Below, piece after piece: positions 17,114-26,451 of a DNA stretch of 64,000 nt; within the stretch, counting starts at the first letter, position 1, and every line of letters begins with the position of its first letter. Source of the stretch: Fibrobacter sp. UWB13. Lineage in GTDB: Bacteria > Fibrobacterota > Fibrobacteria > Fibrobacterales > Fibrobacteraceae. Made by a program: the position numbers and the translations under genes. A model generated the notes under the pieces. It did not search any database. It saw only the letters and a list, made by a program, of their open reading frames with translations, and was not told the DNA's origin. The DNA lies in assembly GCF_900177805.1 (NCBI RefSeq), contig NZ_FXAX01000001.1:744001-808000 (forward strand), read 5' to 3'.

Positions 17114-18766
17114 TTAACGAAGATATTTGAGGTTTACAAGGGCAAAATTGCCGTTTTTGCCATTTCCAATGAGCAAATAGACGCACATCCCCAATTTATC
17201 GAGCCAATTCATGTTGAATTCTTCACGGTAACCCGAGAAATTCGAGACCACCAAAAGCTCGCGGCAGCCCGTGCGGTTGCAGATGGACTCCATGTCCGAA
17301 AGAGGACCAAGGAGGTGCTTGCGGTTTTCTTCGCTCAACTTTTCGGGTTCAGAACTCACACAGCCGAGAATTTCGATACCCGGGATCACGTTGTAGCTGT
17401 CGAACCAGTTGTTGAGGGAATCTTCGCGACCACCCAGCAAGATGGAACGGTGGCGTTTTTTCGCAAAAATACGGTAGAAATAGTTTATCCAGAACGCAAT
17501 GCGACGCCAAGCGAGGAGCGCAAGCGGGATAAAGAGGCTGGAGCAGACCGCCAAGGTAATCCAATGAGAACCGTATGGCAAATAAGTTGTAGCACCATCG
17601 ACAACGGGCGTTTGGGTAAAGTAGCGGAATGCCGAATACCCACCGACAATAAGCAGGTTCAACGGAATCAAGTAATGCAAGAACTTTTCGCCCGCGAGAC
17701 TGGATACCGTATATTCCCCACGGAACATGAGGAACACGATGTTCAAAACAACAGCTAAAATAGCAAGGATCCAGTCTTCAGAACCAGAATGGATGATGAC
17801 ATCGCTTTTGCCTGCACAATCAAGGCATGTCGAGAACACGCCTGTTTCATAGCAGAGAATGAAAAACGCCCAAATCGCCACCACGCCCAAGTCGAGGAAC
17901 ATCTTCCAGAACTTCGGAATCAGGCGCGAGAACATGCCCACGAATGCGGCAAACAAGATACCGAAAGACACGAGGAAATTCGGGACAAAATAAAGGTCCT
18001 TGTGCTTCTTCACAAAGATTAACATCGCCTTGTAGAAGTCCACATAAGACCCCCAACGGCGCGTGCGGCAGCTCTGGCCCTTGAAATGCAAGATATTCGT
18101 GACCGGCGTGTAATAGTTCTTGAGGCCCATCTGCTTTGTACGGAAGCAGAGGTCCAAGTCTTCGCCGTACATGAAGTAGTCTTCGTCAAAGCCGTTCAGC
18201 GTTTCATAGACATCTCGACGGATGCAGAAGAACGAGCCGCTAATGGCATCGACTTCAATCATCTCGTCCGGGTCGGCGTACGTCATGTTGTAGCTGGCAA
18301 GCGTCTTGCTCTTCGGGAACATCGCCGCAAGACCAATCGTCTTTGAGACGGCAGACACAATCGTCGGGAAAGAACGGCGGCAGGCCCACTGGAGCGTACC
18401 GTCTTCGTTCAGAATGCGACAGCCGACCGTGCCCGCTTCCGGATGCTCTTCCATGAACTTGAGCATTTCGCGGAAGGCGTTCTTCGAGATAATCGTATCC
18501 GGGTTGATAAAGAACAGATACGGCTTGGTCGCATGCTTTTCAGCAAGGTTACAGCCCTTACCAAAGCCCAGGTTTTCCTTGGAGTCAATCCATTCCACTT
18601 CCGGGAAGAAGTTCTTGATTTCGGGAATAATCGGTTCGGTGGAACCGTTATCCAGAACGATAATCTGCGAATCGATTCCTTCACAAGCATCGCGCACAGA
18701 CTTGAGGCATGCCGGAATGAAGTCGCAAGAGTTATAAGCAATGATAATGACTGAACAAGAAAGCAT
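17114..18766 (-). CDS. GT2 glycosyltransferase fused to membrane segments and a Rossmann-like domain
   Basis: 550 aa from ATG 18766; a GTG 39 nt upstream lies inside a dispersed repeat and is unlikely. Residues 1-255 are a rhamnosyltransferase-like GT2 domain: SVIIIAYNSCDFIPACLKSV, IVLDNGS, ENLGFGKGCNLA, FINPDT (DxD-like) and GSFFCIRRDVYE..GFDEDYFMYGEDLDLC. Next come about five hydrophobic helices (270-430). The last ~110 residues (SILLGGREDS...GIEILGCVSSE...LGPLSDMESI...ELLVVSN) resemble the CoA_binding_3/Rossmann-like part of WbaP-type polyisoprenyl-phosphate hexose transferases, without their catalytic domain. Likely an envelope-glycan enzyme at the inner membrane; acceptor unknown. Confidence 0.8.
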   Translation of the reverse strand: MLSCSVIIIAYNSCDFIPACLKSVRDACEGIDSQIIVLDNGSTEPIIPEIKNFFPEVEWIDSKENLGFGKGCNLAEKHATKPYLFFINPDTIISKNAFREMLKFMEEHPEAGTVGCRILNEDGTLQWACRRSFPTIVSAVSKTIGLAAMFPKSKTLASYNMTYADPDEMIEVDAISGSFFCIRRDVYETLNGFDEDYFMYGEDLDLCFRTKQMGLKNYYTPVTNILHFKGQSCRTRRWGSYVDFYKAMLIFVKKHKDLYFVPNFLVSFGILFAAFVGMFSRLIPKFWKMFLDLGVVAIWAFFILCYETGVFSTCLDCAGKSDVIIHSGSEDWILAILAVVLNIVFLMFRGEYTVSSLAGEKFLHYLIPLNLLIVGGYSAFRYFTQTPVVDGATTYLPYGSHWITLAVCSSLFIPLALLAWRRIAFWINYFYRIFAKKRHRSILLGGREDSLNNWFDSYNVIPGIEILGCVSSEPEKLSEENRKHLLGPLSDMESICNRTGCRELLVVSNFSGYREEFNMNWLDKLGMCVYLLIGNGKNGNFALVNLKYLR

Positions 18767-18792
18767 AGGCAAGTTGACAATTCCAAAATTAA

Positions 18793-18826
18793 CTGGATCC
18801 TTCACGCTGCGCGTTCAGGATGACGA
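18793..18826. repeat. Dispersed GGATCC...AGGATGAC repeat, copy A
   Basis: CTGGATCCTTCACGC...GCGTTCAGGATGAC, an imperfect palindrome between two glycosyltransferase genes. Related copies occur at 27709, 28345, 60480 and 62421. Confidence 0.7.
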
Positions 18827-18837
18827 GATGCACAGAC

Positions 18838-19551
18838 CTAAGCGAGTCCGAGACGAAGCTTGAGCACAAGGAAGAACGCTTCGGAGATGATTCCGCCGCT
18901 CATCTTGGAAGTGCCGCGGGTGCGGTCCGTAAAGATGATGGGGATTTCCTTGACGCGGAGCCCCTTCTTCCAAATCTTGAAGGTCGTTTCAATCTGGAAG
19001 CAGTATCCGTCACTCTTCATCTTGTCGAGGTTCAAAGCCTGCAAAGCTTCGCGACGGAAGCACTTGAAGCCACCCGTTGCATCGCTAATCGGGAGACCCG
19101 TCACAATGCGCGTGTAGACGTTTGCACCGTAGCTCAAAATCAATCGACGCAAGTCCCAGTTCACCACGCTAATGCGGTGATCCTGATAGCGGCTACCCAG
19201 CACGAGGTCAGCATCTTCAGCAGTTTCCAAAAAGCGGTTCAGGTCGGTCGGAGAATGGCTAAAGTCGGCATCCATTTCGAACACGCGTTCGTAATCGCGT
19301 TCGAGCGCCCACTTGAAACCCATCACGTAAGCAGAGCCAAGGCCCATCTTGCCCTTACGGCGGATCAAGTGGATTCGCGGATTCTTGTCGGCTTCGGCTT
19401 GAACGAGGTCGCCCGTACCATCCGGGGAGCCATCGTCCACTACCAAAATTTCCAGACATTCATTCTGTTCCAAAATCGCCGACATGATAAGGAGAATATT
19501 CTCCTTTTCATTGTATGTCGGAACAATTACCAAACTCTTAGGAAACGCCAT
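18838..19551 (-). CDS. Polyprenyl-phosphate mannosyltransferase (Dpm1-like GT2)
   Basis: 237 aa from ATG 19551 (AGAGAGG upstream). Motifs: VIVPTYNEKENI, EILVVDDGSPDGTGDLV, KGKMGLGSAYVMGFKWAL, MDADFSHSP, LVLGSRY, SDATGGFKCFRREAL and FTDRTRGTSKMS. This set is characteristic of dolichol/polyprenol monophosphomannose synthases, which move mannose from GDP-mannose to a lipid phosphate on the cytoplasmic face. It lacks the C-terminal membrane domain that some homologues carry. It probably supplies the lipid-linked sugar for the DUF2723 protein nearby; the sugar identity is inferred from family. Next gene upstream (19585) is 33 nt away on the same strand. Confidence 0.88.
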   Translation of the reverse strand: MAFPKSLVIVPTYNEKENILLIMSAILEQNECLEILVVDDGSPDGTGDLVQAEADKNPRIHLIRRKGKMGLGSAYVMGFKWALERDYERVFEMDADFSHSPTDLNRFLETAEDADLVLGSRYQDHRISVVNWDLRRLILSYGANVYTRIVTGLPISDATGGFKCFRREALQALNLDKMKSDGYCFQIETTFKIWKKGLRVKEIPIIFTDRTRGTSKMSGGIISEAFFLVLKLRLGLA

Positions 19552-19584
19552 TAAATACCTCTCTAAACACAAATCTATACAAAA

Positions 19585-20523
19585 TTACAGTTCGCCAATG
19601 ACATCAGAAACAGGATAAGTCCTCTTTTTATTGCCATTCATCATCTCGCCCAAAAGACCAAGCGAGAAGAACTGGATGCTCATGACAAGCGAAAATGCGC
19701 CAGCCAACAAGAGCGGACGAACATGCATTGCTCCCGTCTGGATCCATTCATAGCCAAAATAGCCGCAAGTGCCAAGGCCAAAAAGCATCAATATAAGCCC
19801 AATCAGACCAAAGAAATGGAGCGGCTTCGAAGAGAAGCTACGCATGAACATGAGGGAAACCAAGTCCAGGAACCCGCTCACCAAGCGGGAAACACCGTAC
19901 TTCGAGACGCCGTGAACGCGAGCGCGGTGAGCCACCGGCATCTCGGTAATGCGAAAGCCCTGCCACTTTGCCATGACCGGGATAAAGCGGTGGTAATCGC
20001 CGTAAAGCTGGATAAAGCGAACCACGGAACTGCGGTAAGCCTTGATGCCACAGTTGAAATCGTGCAAGCGCTTGCCACAGACTATCGACACGGTCAAGTT
20101 GAAAAGCTTGGAAGGCATCGTCTTGTGCCACGGATCAAGGCGGCGGATTTTCCAGCCAGAGACGAGGTCGTAACCGGATTCGAGAATTTTGATCATCTTC
20201 GGGATTTCGAGCGGGTCATCCTGCAAGTCGCCATCGAGCGTTGCGACGTACTTGCCGCGAGCCTTGGAAAAACCAAGGGCAAGAGCGGCAGCCTTGCCGC
20301 AGTTGAACTGGAAACGGAATGCGCTTACCGAAGAACCCGGCTTTGCGTTGTATTCCTTCGCCAAGTCCTCCACCACTTCCCAGGTATTGTCTCGGCTACC
20401 GTCATCAATAACGATAACCTCGAATTCCATACCGGTCGGTTGAATGGCTGCCCAAATTTCCTTCATCAACTCAGGAAGATTTTCACTTTCTTCCTTAACA
20501 GGGATAACCAAGCTCAAATCCAT
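19585..20523 (-). CDS. Membrane GT2 glycosyltransferase (ArnC/GtrB-like)
   Basis: 312 aa. GT2 domain: LSLVIPVKEESENLPELM, VIVIDDGSRDNTW, FQFNCGKAAALALGFSKARG, TLDGDLQDDP, DFNCGIKAYRSS and HRARVHGVSKYG. Two C-terminal membrane helices follow (FGLIGLILMLFGLGTCGYFGY and LLLAGAFSLVMSIQFFSLGLLGE), as in undecaprenyl-phosphate glycosyltransferases of the ArnC/GtrB/DPMS type II group. It should make a polyprenyl-phosphate sugar. It begins 17 nt after the DUF2723 gene, in one transcript. The sugar cannot be told from sequence. Confidence 0.88.
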   Translation of the reverse strand: MDLSLVIPVKEESENLPELMKEIWAAIQPTGMEFEVIVIDDGSRDNTWEVVEDLAKEYNAKPGSSVSAFRFQFNCGKAAALALGFSKARGKYVATLDGDLQDDPLEIPKMIKILESGYDLVSGWKIRRLDPWHKTMPSKLFNLTVSIVCGKRLHDFNCGIKAYRSSVVRFIQLYGDYHRFIPVMAKWQGFRITEMPVAHRARVHGVSKYGVSRLVSGFLDLVSLMFMRSFSSKPLHFFGLIGLILMLFGLGTCGYFGYEWIQTGAMHVRPLLLAGAFSLVMSIQFFSLGLLGEMMNGNKKRTYPVSDVIGEL

Positions 20524-20539
20524 GACAATACCTCGAGAA

Positions 20540-23500
20540 CTAATTTACAGCAGGAGCAGCGTCAGTAGCCGGCGTTGTCACCGGTTCTTCATCTACTTTA
20601 AGCACATCATCGGTAATCGCTTCAATCTGCTGGAGGCACATCTTCAAGCGGCTACGGCCCGGACCATCGTAAGTCGGGATGTTTTCGAGACCACGATTTA
20701 CGACTTCAAGAGCCTTAGCCTTCATGCCTGCAGAGGCATAAACGTAAGAAGCAGCCCAGTAGTTGCGCCATTCTCTCGGGAACTGGTACATGCCGAGTTC
20801 GAGATACTTAGCAGCGTTCGTGGCAATGCTTTCGACTTCAGCCTTGTCGGCGTAGGTAAACGGCTTCTTGGAGACAAGGGCAGCAATCTTTTCACGAGCG
20901 TCAAACGAAATCTGCAAGTAGAGCGAGACATAGCTGCTGAGCAAGCGTTCGGTTTCGGAATTGATGTAAGCAGAACCGTCACCGAGACCGCGGAACTTGT
21001 AAACGGTATCGATCATGGCTGCTGTAGCCTTGGCATCAAAGGAATTCTGACGCGGAGTGAGGTCGCCCTTTACAAGGTTATAGACCATACCTTCCTGGAC
21101 CATGTACTTTTCAAGACCCATGAAGTTAGACGTACCGACCGTCGTCGAGATTTCAATCGGGCGATCCATGTTCTGGAGAGCAAGATCAATCACAAGCTTG
21201 TACTGCGTGAGCATCATGCTAGAACGGTTTCTCTTGGCCCAATCCAGGAATGCATCCCAAACCTGGTAATTCACCTTGAACTGGAGAAGCTTTGCAGAAT
21301 CAGCATCGGAGAGGAAACCTGCAGCTTCCATCTGGTCGATACGTTCCTTGAGCTTCGGCTTGAGCGTTTCGGCACGGCGAACCCAAGTAGAAACGAGGTG
21401 GTTCGGATTGTTAGCGCTGCTATTGTCAAGGACCATATCGTTGTCGATCGATTCCTTGTTGTAAGAAAGCTTGAGAATCGGTTCGTTCGTGAGCATCTGC
21501 TTGATGTACCAATCCGTGTTGCCCAAGGAAAGGTTCACCACGCGAACGTCCTTACGGACACCGGCAACTTCCTGAGCAAACCACAGCGGGAACGTGTCGT
21601 TATCGCCATTCGTAAAGAGAATAGCATTCGGACGGCAGCTGTTGAGGAGGTTGTAGGCATAATCCCAAGGAACCCAAAGACCAGAACGGTCATGTTCCTT
21701 GTAGTTCGAAATGCACGGAACCAGGAACGAAACAAGCACGAGTGCGGCGGCAATCGGGGATGCAAAAGCCATTGTCGATGCAGTCGTTGCAGCGAGCAGC
21801 ACGAGAATACCCGCACCGATACCGTAAATCATGCTCATGAAAATGAATGCCGGCGTATAGAAGTAGTCACGTTCACGGACTTCCATGTGGACTGCTTCCG
21901 GGAACGGGGCACGCTGACCAAAACGGGCAAAGCTTTCTTCAATCTTCTGCCAATTTCTCCAAGCAGACGTATTTTCGGCATCGCTAATCTTCTTTTCGAA
22001 TTCAGCAATTCGAGAAGCCGGAGCATTGTTCATGCGAAGGCGTTCGATAGCGAGCTTGGAGTAGTCAATCGTCTGGCGGAGATCGATGAGTTCGTTCGGA
22101 TCCGGGAGAGACGTAATGCCTGCACCAGCATTGTTCAAATCAGCAACATTGCGGGTCATGGCATTTACCCAGTAGTCACGGTCACGCTGTTCCATGCGAG
22201 TGCCATCGGCAAAATTGATGTAGAACAGGAGGCCAAGAGAGCAAAGGGCATAAAGCGTCGAGACGAAAATACCGACATGCTTATTGCGCTTGTAGACATA
22301 CACACAAGTAGCAATAAGGAGGCCGTTAAACAGCAAGAAGAAAAGGAACTGCAAGAAGGTGTTGTCGCCCATGAACGACATCTGCGTCGGGAACTTGATA
22401 CCAAGACGTTCGACCGGTTCGTTTTCAGAAGCGTCAAACGTATAGACACCGTTAGCATAGTTTACCCCACCCACCTTATACGGGAGGTACTGGGCCATCT
22501 GGTAACCACCATAGCTCATGCTCGGGAAAGAGAGCACCTGGTGAGCAATCTGGGAACGACGGTAGAAAGCACGGGAAATCATGCTTTCGGAACCATACTG
22601 CTTACGTTCAATGAACGCATTGAAGGCATCCCAGTTCTTAGCTTCAAAGAGGTTGCCGAGCTGGAGGTTGCCCTGTTCGTCGCGAATGTTGAGTTCCGGG
22701 TCGTTTTCGTCAATCGTCGGGTTAAGTTCCGAACGAATCGGGATGTAAAGGTGCGTGCTGTAACCGACCAAAGCAAAGAATGCAAAGGCGAGAGAAAGCT
22801 TGAACGCATGGTTCACGCGAGCCGGGAAAGCAGCTCTGATCGCAGGAACAAAGACAATAACAGAAAGGACGACAAGGCTAACCAGGGAAATTTCAATAAA
22901 CGCAGAGACCATGTAAATCACGGAGCAAAGGAGCGTACCCGTAATCCAGATAGGAATGCGTTCGACAATCTTTTTCGGCTGAGCCACGAGAAGCAAGGCA
23001 AACACAGCCGGGACTGTGAGCATCGTGTAAAGGTGAGCGCCCACACCGAGGAATGCGATATAGCAAATGAAGATGAGGATGCGATCGCTACCCGCTTCAT
23101 CACGCTTGTTGTACCACACGAGACCGAGGTAAGAGACAAGCATCAAGATGAGCATGGCGACGCCATAGACTTCGGCTTCAACCGCGTTGAACCAGAACGT
23201 ATCGGAGAACGTGAGGAGGAAGCCAGCGACGAGAGCGGCAGTGCCAAGCACAAACGTGCGCATCTTTTCAGAAATCTTTTCGGCAAGGGCGTCCGTCTTG
23301 AGGACCGTTGCCAAAAGTTCCCAGGCAAAGAGGGCTGTCACATAGACCGTTGCGGCAGAACTCACCACAGAGATGTAGTTCACGCGCTTTGCGATTTCAC
23401 CCACGAACGGCAAAAGGAGAATGACCGCACGGGCAAAAAACACGAAGAACGGCGTTCCAGGAGGATGAGGAATGCCAAGCGTGTTGGCGCAAGCGACGAA

Positions 23501-23617
23501 TTCACCGCAGTCCCAGAAAGAGACCGTCGGAGCCATCGTCATCATGTAAACGATCAAAGCAATAAAGCCAGCGATACCGGCAAAGATGTGCTTATGCCAC
23601 TTCTCGTTAATCTTCAT
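20540..23617 (-). CDS. DUF2723 membrane glycosyltransferase
   Basis: 1025 aa. N-terminal half: many hydrophobic helices, with MAPTVSFWDCGEFVACANTLGIPHPPGTPFF just after helix 1. That stretch contains the WDxGEF motif with Asp and Glu expected to be catalytic in GT-C enzymes, and is diagnostic of DUF2723. A relative is TMEM260, a protein O-mannosyltransferase. The C-terminal ~350 residues are soluble, mostly helical, and contain a NGDNDTFPLWFAQEVAGVRKDV stretch and TPR-like turns. Sits between nusB (5 nt) and GT2 genes. It likely transfers a lipid-linked sugar to a periplasmic acceptor; the acceptor is unknown. Confidence 0.85.
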   Translation of the reverse strand: MKINEKWHKHIFAGIAGFIALIVYMMTMAPTVSFWDCGEFVACANTLGIPHPPGTPFFVFFARAVILLLPFVGEIAKRVNYISVVSSAATVYVTALFAWELLATVLKTDALAEKISEKMRTFVLGTAALVAGFLLTFSDTFWFNAVEAEVYGVAMLILMLVSYLGLVWYNKRDEAGSDRILIFICYIAFLGVGAHLYTMLTVPAVFALLLVAQPKKIVERIPIWITGTLLCSVIYMVSAFIEISLVSLVVLSVIVFVPAIRAAFPARVNHAFKLSLAFAFFALVGYSTHLYIPIRSELNPTIDENDPELNIRDEQGNLQLGNLFEAKNWDAFNAFIERKQYGSESMISRAFYRRSQIAHQVLSFPSMSYGGYQMAQYLPYKVGGVNYANGVYTFDASENEPVERLGIKFPTQMSFMGDNTFLQFLFFLLFNGLLIATCVYVYKRNKHVGIFVSTLYALCSLGLLFYINFADGTRMEQRDRDYWVNAMTRNVADLNNAGAGITSLPDPNELIDLRQTIDYSKLAIERLRMNNAPASRIAEFEKKISDAENTSAWRNWQKIEESFARFGQRAPFPEAVHMEVRERDYFYTPAFIFMSMIYGIGAGILVLLAATTASTMAFASPIAAALVLVSFLVPCISNYKEHDRSGLWVPWDYAYNLLNSCRPNAILFTNGDNDTFPLWFAQEVAGVRKDVRVVNLSLGNTDWYIKQMLTNEPILKLSYNKESIDNDMVLDNSSANNPNHLVSTWVRRAETLKPKLKERIDQMEAAGFLSDADSAKLLQFKVNYQVWDAFLDWAKRNRSSMMLTQYKLVIDLALQNMDRPIEISTTVGTSNFMGLEKYMVQEGMVYNLVKGDLTPRQNSFDAKATAAMIDTVYKFRGLGDGSAYINSETERLLSSYVSLYLQISFDAREKIAALVSKKPFTYADKAEVESIATNAAKYLELGMYQFPREWRNYWAASYVYASAGMKAKALEVVNRGLENIPTYDGPGRSRLKMCLQQIEAITDDVLKVDEEPVTTPATDAAPAVN

Positions 23618-23622
23618 AAAAA

Positions 23623-24063
23623 TTAAGCATCCTTCTTAGTATTGTTTGCAACCATGCCACGCTTCTGCAAGAATCCGGCGAGGAGTCCGTTCACGAACGT
23701 GCCCGAAGAATCCGTGCTGAACTTGGCGGCAACCTGAACTGCTTCAGAGATGACCACCTTCATCGGGATTTCAGGAACATACAAAAGTTCAACCATCGCG
23801 ATGCGCAGCACAATCCTGTCGAGAGTCGCCATGCGCTCAATTCCCCAATGAGCGGAGCAGGCTTCGATTTCAGAATCGAGTTCGGCCTTGTGAGCAAGGA
23901 CCAAGTCGACAAGCTTCATGCCGTACTTTTTCATGTTGTCCTGGAGCGGCTGGGCTTCCAAAACGCCCGGGAGAGCATCAGCAACCGTACCGCCAGAAAT
24001 TTCCATTGCGTAAAGCAACTGCATCGCAAAGACGCGAGCAGGTCTAAAACTTACTTGTGCCAT
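23623..24063 (-). CDS. nusB: Transcription antitermination factor NusB
   Basis: 146 aa, the normal family length. RPARVFAMQLLYAMEISGG at the start and MATLDRIVLRIAMVELLYVPEIPMKVVISEAVQVAAKFSTDSSGTFVNGLL in the C-terminal half are classical NusB patterns (R-x-A-x-QxLY; LDRxILRIAxxEL; VxINEAVxLAKxF). It binds boxA RNA with NusE in rRNA antitermination. It starts 2 nt after the ribH stop, a common ribH-nusB linkage across bacteria. Confidence 0.95.
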   Translation of the reverse strand: MAQVSFRPARVFAMQLLYAMEISGGTVADALPGVLEAQPLQDNMKKYGMKLVDLVLAHKAELDSEIEACSAHWGIERMATLDRIVLRIAMVELLYVPEIPMKVVISEAVQVAAKFSTDSSGTFVNGLLAGFLQKRGMVANNTKKDA

Positions 24064-24065
24064 AA

Positions 24066-24533
24066 TTATTTTCCAATCTGCTTGTAAAGATTTACCATTT
24101 CAACGGCAGTTCTTGCCCAGTTGCAGCCGAGGTTGCCGGCCTTGAGACCTGCGCGGTTCATCGCCTGGTCAACCGTGTCGGTCGTTAAGATTCCGAGAAT
24201 CACCGGGACCTTGCCTTCGGCAGCGAGCGATGCGATTCCGCCCGTAGAATTGTTCACGACAACGTCGTAATGCCCTGTTTCGCCACGGATAACGGCACCG
24301 AGAGCAATCACGGCATCGTACTTGCCAGAATCCACAAATCTGCGGCAGAGGCCCGGCAGTTCAAAAGCACCCGGCACATGAGCCACAGCGATATCATCGC
24401 TATCGACGCCGAGCGTTTCAAGTTCGCGGACAGCGCCTTCAAGGAGGCGGTCAGTCACCACTTCATTGAAGCGGGCGACTGCAATCGCGACCTTCAAACC
24501 AGAACCATTGAGGGAATTTTTGAATTCTTTCAT
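24066..24533 (-). CDS. ribH: 6,7-dimethyl-8-ribityllumazine synthase
   Basis: 155 aa from ATG 24533 (GAAGGA 9 nt upstream, 1 nt after the ribBA stop). Motifs: VAIAVARFNEVVTDRLLEGA, VPGAFELP, ALGAVIRGETGHYDVV and PVILGILTTDTVDQAMNRAG. It condenses the dihydroxybutanone phosphate from RibB with the pyrimidine from RibD. All expected substrate-binding residues (F/W near 21, the GET-H stretch) are visible. Forms a 60-mer or pentamer in other bacteria. Confidence 0.96.
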   Translation of the reverse strand: MKEFKNSLNGSGLKVAIAVARFNEVVTDRLLEGAVRELETLGVDSDDIAVAHVPGAFELPGLCRRFVDSGKYDAVIALGAVIRGETGHYDVVVNNSTGGIASLAAEGKVPVILGILTTDTVDQAMNRAGLKAGNLGCNWARTAVEMVNLYKQIGK

Positions 24534-24534
24534 C

Positions 24535-25782
24535 TTATTTTCCTTCATCTAAAACTTCGGCTGCGCCATGATCCGCATTGTCGAGATGGAGCTCGTGGCC
24601 CATCTTTTCTTTCTTGGTGCGCAGATAAAAACGGTTGATGTTGTTCGGCTTGATTTCAATCGGCACGCGTTCCACGATCTTTAAGCCGTAAGCGGAAATG
24701 CCAGAAATCTTGCTCGGGTTGTTCGTGAGGAGTCGCATTTCCTTCACACCGAGGTCTGCCAAAATCTGGGCGCCCGTACCGTACTGGCGCAAGTCGGACT
24801 TGAACCCAAGGTGGAGGTTCGCCTCGACCGTGTCCATACCCTTTTCTTGCAATTCATAAGCGCGGAGCTTATTGCAAAGACCAATGCCACGGCCTTCCTG
24901 ACCGCGCATGTAGAGGAACACACCACCGTGTTCGCCAATGAACTTCATGGCTGCTGCAAGCTGGTCTCCACAATCGCAACGGAGGCTACCAAAGATATCG
25001 CCCGTAAGGCATTCGCTGTGGACGCGCACATAGACAGGCTTGCTGAAGTCCGGATTACCGGCAACCCAGGCCACATGTTCGACGCCATCGGTCTTGCTGC
25101 GGTAGGCATAAGCCGTGAAATCGCCGTACTTGGTCGAAACGTGCGGAGCGGCCACGCGCTGCACCAGCTTTTCCGTTTTCAGGCGGTAGTCAATCAAGTC
25201 GCGGATGGAGATAATCTTGAGGTCGAACTTCTTGGCGACTTCCTGGAGCTGCGGCATACGAGCCATCGTGCCGTCTTCGTTCATGATTTCGATGAGAGCG
25301 GCAGCCGGGCGGAGTCCGGCGAGCTTGGCGAGGTCCACTGCGGCTTCGGTGTGGCCTGCACGGCGCAAAACGCCTTCTTCCTGGGCGTAAAGCGGAGAAA
25401 TGTGACCCGGACGACCGAAGTCACTCGGTTTGGAATTCGGATCGGCGAGAGCCTGGATCGTTGCGGCACGGTCGTGGGCAGAAACACCCGTAGTGCAGCC
25501 TTCAAGCTTATCGACCATGACGGTGAACGGAGTGCCGAGCATGGAGGTGTTTTCGGCAGTCTGGCGCGTGAGATTCAATTCGCGGCAGCGGGAAATCGGA
25601 AGCGGGCAGCAAAGCACGCCACGCCCCTCGTGGAGCATGAAGTTCACCTTTTCGGGAGTAATCTTTTCGGCGGCGATAATGAAATCGCCCTCATTTTCAC
25701 GGTCTTCGTCATCAACCACGACCAAGAACTTGCCGTTCTTGAAATCTTCAATGGCCTCTTCAATCGTATTAAGCAAGGTCAC
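24535..25782 (-). CDS. ribBA: Bifunctional DHBP synthase / GTP cyclohydrolase II
   Basis: 415 aa from GTG 25782, overlapping the end of ribE by 14 bp. The RibB part (1-200) has [23 protein letters not shown] and [14 protein letters not shown]. The RibA part (205-400) has [22 protein letters not shown] with the zinc Cys residues, [20 protein letters not shown], and LLTNNPSKI. It makes both early riboflavin precursors, from ribulose 5-phosphate and from GTP. Both halves look complete and active. Confidence 0.96.
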   Translation of the reverse strand: MTLLNTIEEAIEDFKNGKFLVVVDDEDRENEGDFIIAAEKITPEKVNFMLHEGRGVLCCPLPISRCRELNLTRQTAENTSMLGTPFTVMVDKLEGCTTGVSAHDRAATIQALADPNSKPSDFGRPGHISPLYAQEEGVLRRAGHTEAAVDLAKLAGLRPAAALIEIMNEDGTMARMPQLQEVAKKFDLKIISIRDLIDYRLKTEKLVQRVAAPHVSTKYGDFTAYAYRSKTDGVEHVAWVAGNPDFSKPVYVRVHSECLTGDIFGSLRCDCGDQLAAAMKFIGEHGGVFLYMRGQEGRGIGLCNKLRAYELQEKGMDTVEANLHLGFKSDLRQYGTGAQILADLGVKEMRLLTNNPSKISGISAYGLKIVERVPIEIKPNNINRFYLRTKKEKMGHELHLDNADHGAAEVLDEGK

Positions 25783-26368
25783 GTTCCTTTAGATAGTTTT
25801 CAATATATTTGCCGAGCATATCGACTTCCACATTCACCACGGTGCCAGGCACCCAGTTCCTGAGATTCGTGCGGGCTAAGGTCTCGGGGATAATGCAGAC
25901 GCGGATGTAATCCTCCCCTTTTTCGGCCACCGTAAGGCTAATGCCGTTCAAAGTGATGGATCCACGACGGATGACATAGCGGCGCAAGTCAGCTGGCAGA
26001 GCCAAATCGACTTCCACGCCCGTTTCACGCGGAGTGACGCGCAAGACTTCGGTGGTGCAGTCCACATGCCCCATCACAAAGTGACCGCCCATAAAGCTAT
26101 CGGCGCGGCAAGGATACTCGAGATTCACGAGATCCCCAACTTTTGCCTGCTGGAAGGACGTATTCACGACGGTCTGGTGCATGAGACAGAACGTAGCTTC
26201 GTCATCGGTACAGTTTTCAACGGAGAGGCACACGCCGTTATTGGCAATGCTGTCGCCCAGTTTGCTGTTTTTGAAGAATCCCGGCGACTTCATGCGCATT
26301 GTAAGCGCGTCTCCCCTGTTTTCGAGGGAAATGATTTCGCCGGTTGCTTGAATTATACCCGTAAACAT
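25769..26368 (-). CDS. ribE: Riboflavin synthase alpha chain
   Basis: 199 aa. Two homologous barrel halves: [12 protein letters not shown]...[14 protein letters not shown] at the N-terminus and [18 protein letters not shown]...[16 protein letters not shown] in the second half. The dismutation of two lumazines to riboflavin is the last pathway step. The start of ribBA lies inside its 3' end. A heptad repeat and 83 bp separate it from ribD upstream. Confidence 0.95.
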   Translation of the reverse strand: MFTGIIQATGEIISLENRGDALTMRMKSPGFFKNSKLGDSIANNGVCLSVENCTDDEATFCLMHQTVVNTSFQQAKVGDLVNLEYPCRADSFMGGHFVMGHVDCTTEVLRVTPRETGVEVDLALPADLRRYVIRRGSITLNGISLTVAEKGEDYIRVCIIPETLARTNLRNWVPGTVVNVEVDMLGKYIENYLKERDLA

Positions 26369-26395
26369 ACGAGCACAAATGTAGAAAAAATGGCG

Positions 26396-26427
26396 TTAGT
26401 TATTAGTTATTAGTTACTAGTTACTAG
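26396..26427. repeat. Heptad repeat array, copy 3
   Basis: Four exact-register 7-bp units (TTATTAG twice, TTACTAG twice) at 26400-26427, inside the riboflavin gene cluster between ribD and ribE. No GC-rich hairpin accompanies this copy. Confidence 0.8.
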
Positions 26428-26451
26428 GGGAAAAGGCGGATTAGTTTTCGC

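Noticed and set aside
18767-18805. GTG start for the GT2 fusion gene
   Set aside because: It lies inside a dispersed repeat and adds residues not typical of GT2; ATG 18766 begins right before the GT2 domain.
20444-23626. 1060-codon open frame on the plus strand
   Set aside because: It is the antisense of the DUF2723 gene; GC-biased codons on the minus strand keep it open, and it has no domain, start site or signal peptide.
26396-26427. CRISPR array
   Set aside because: Heptad arrays have 7-bp units, no spacers of constant length and no cas genes nearby.
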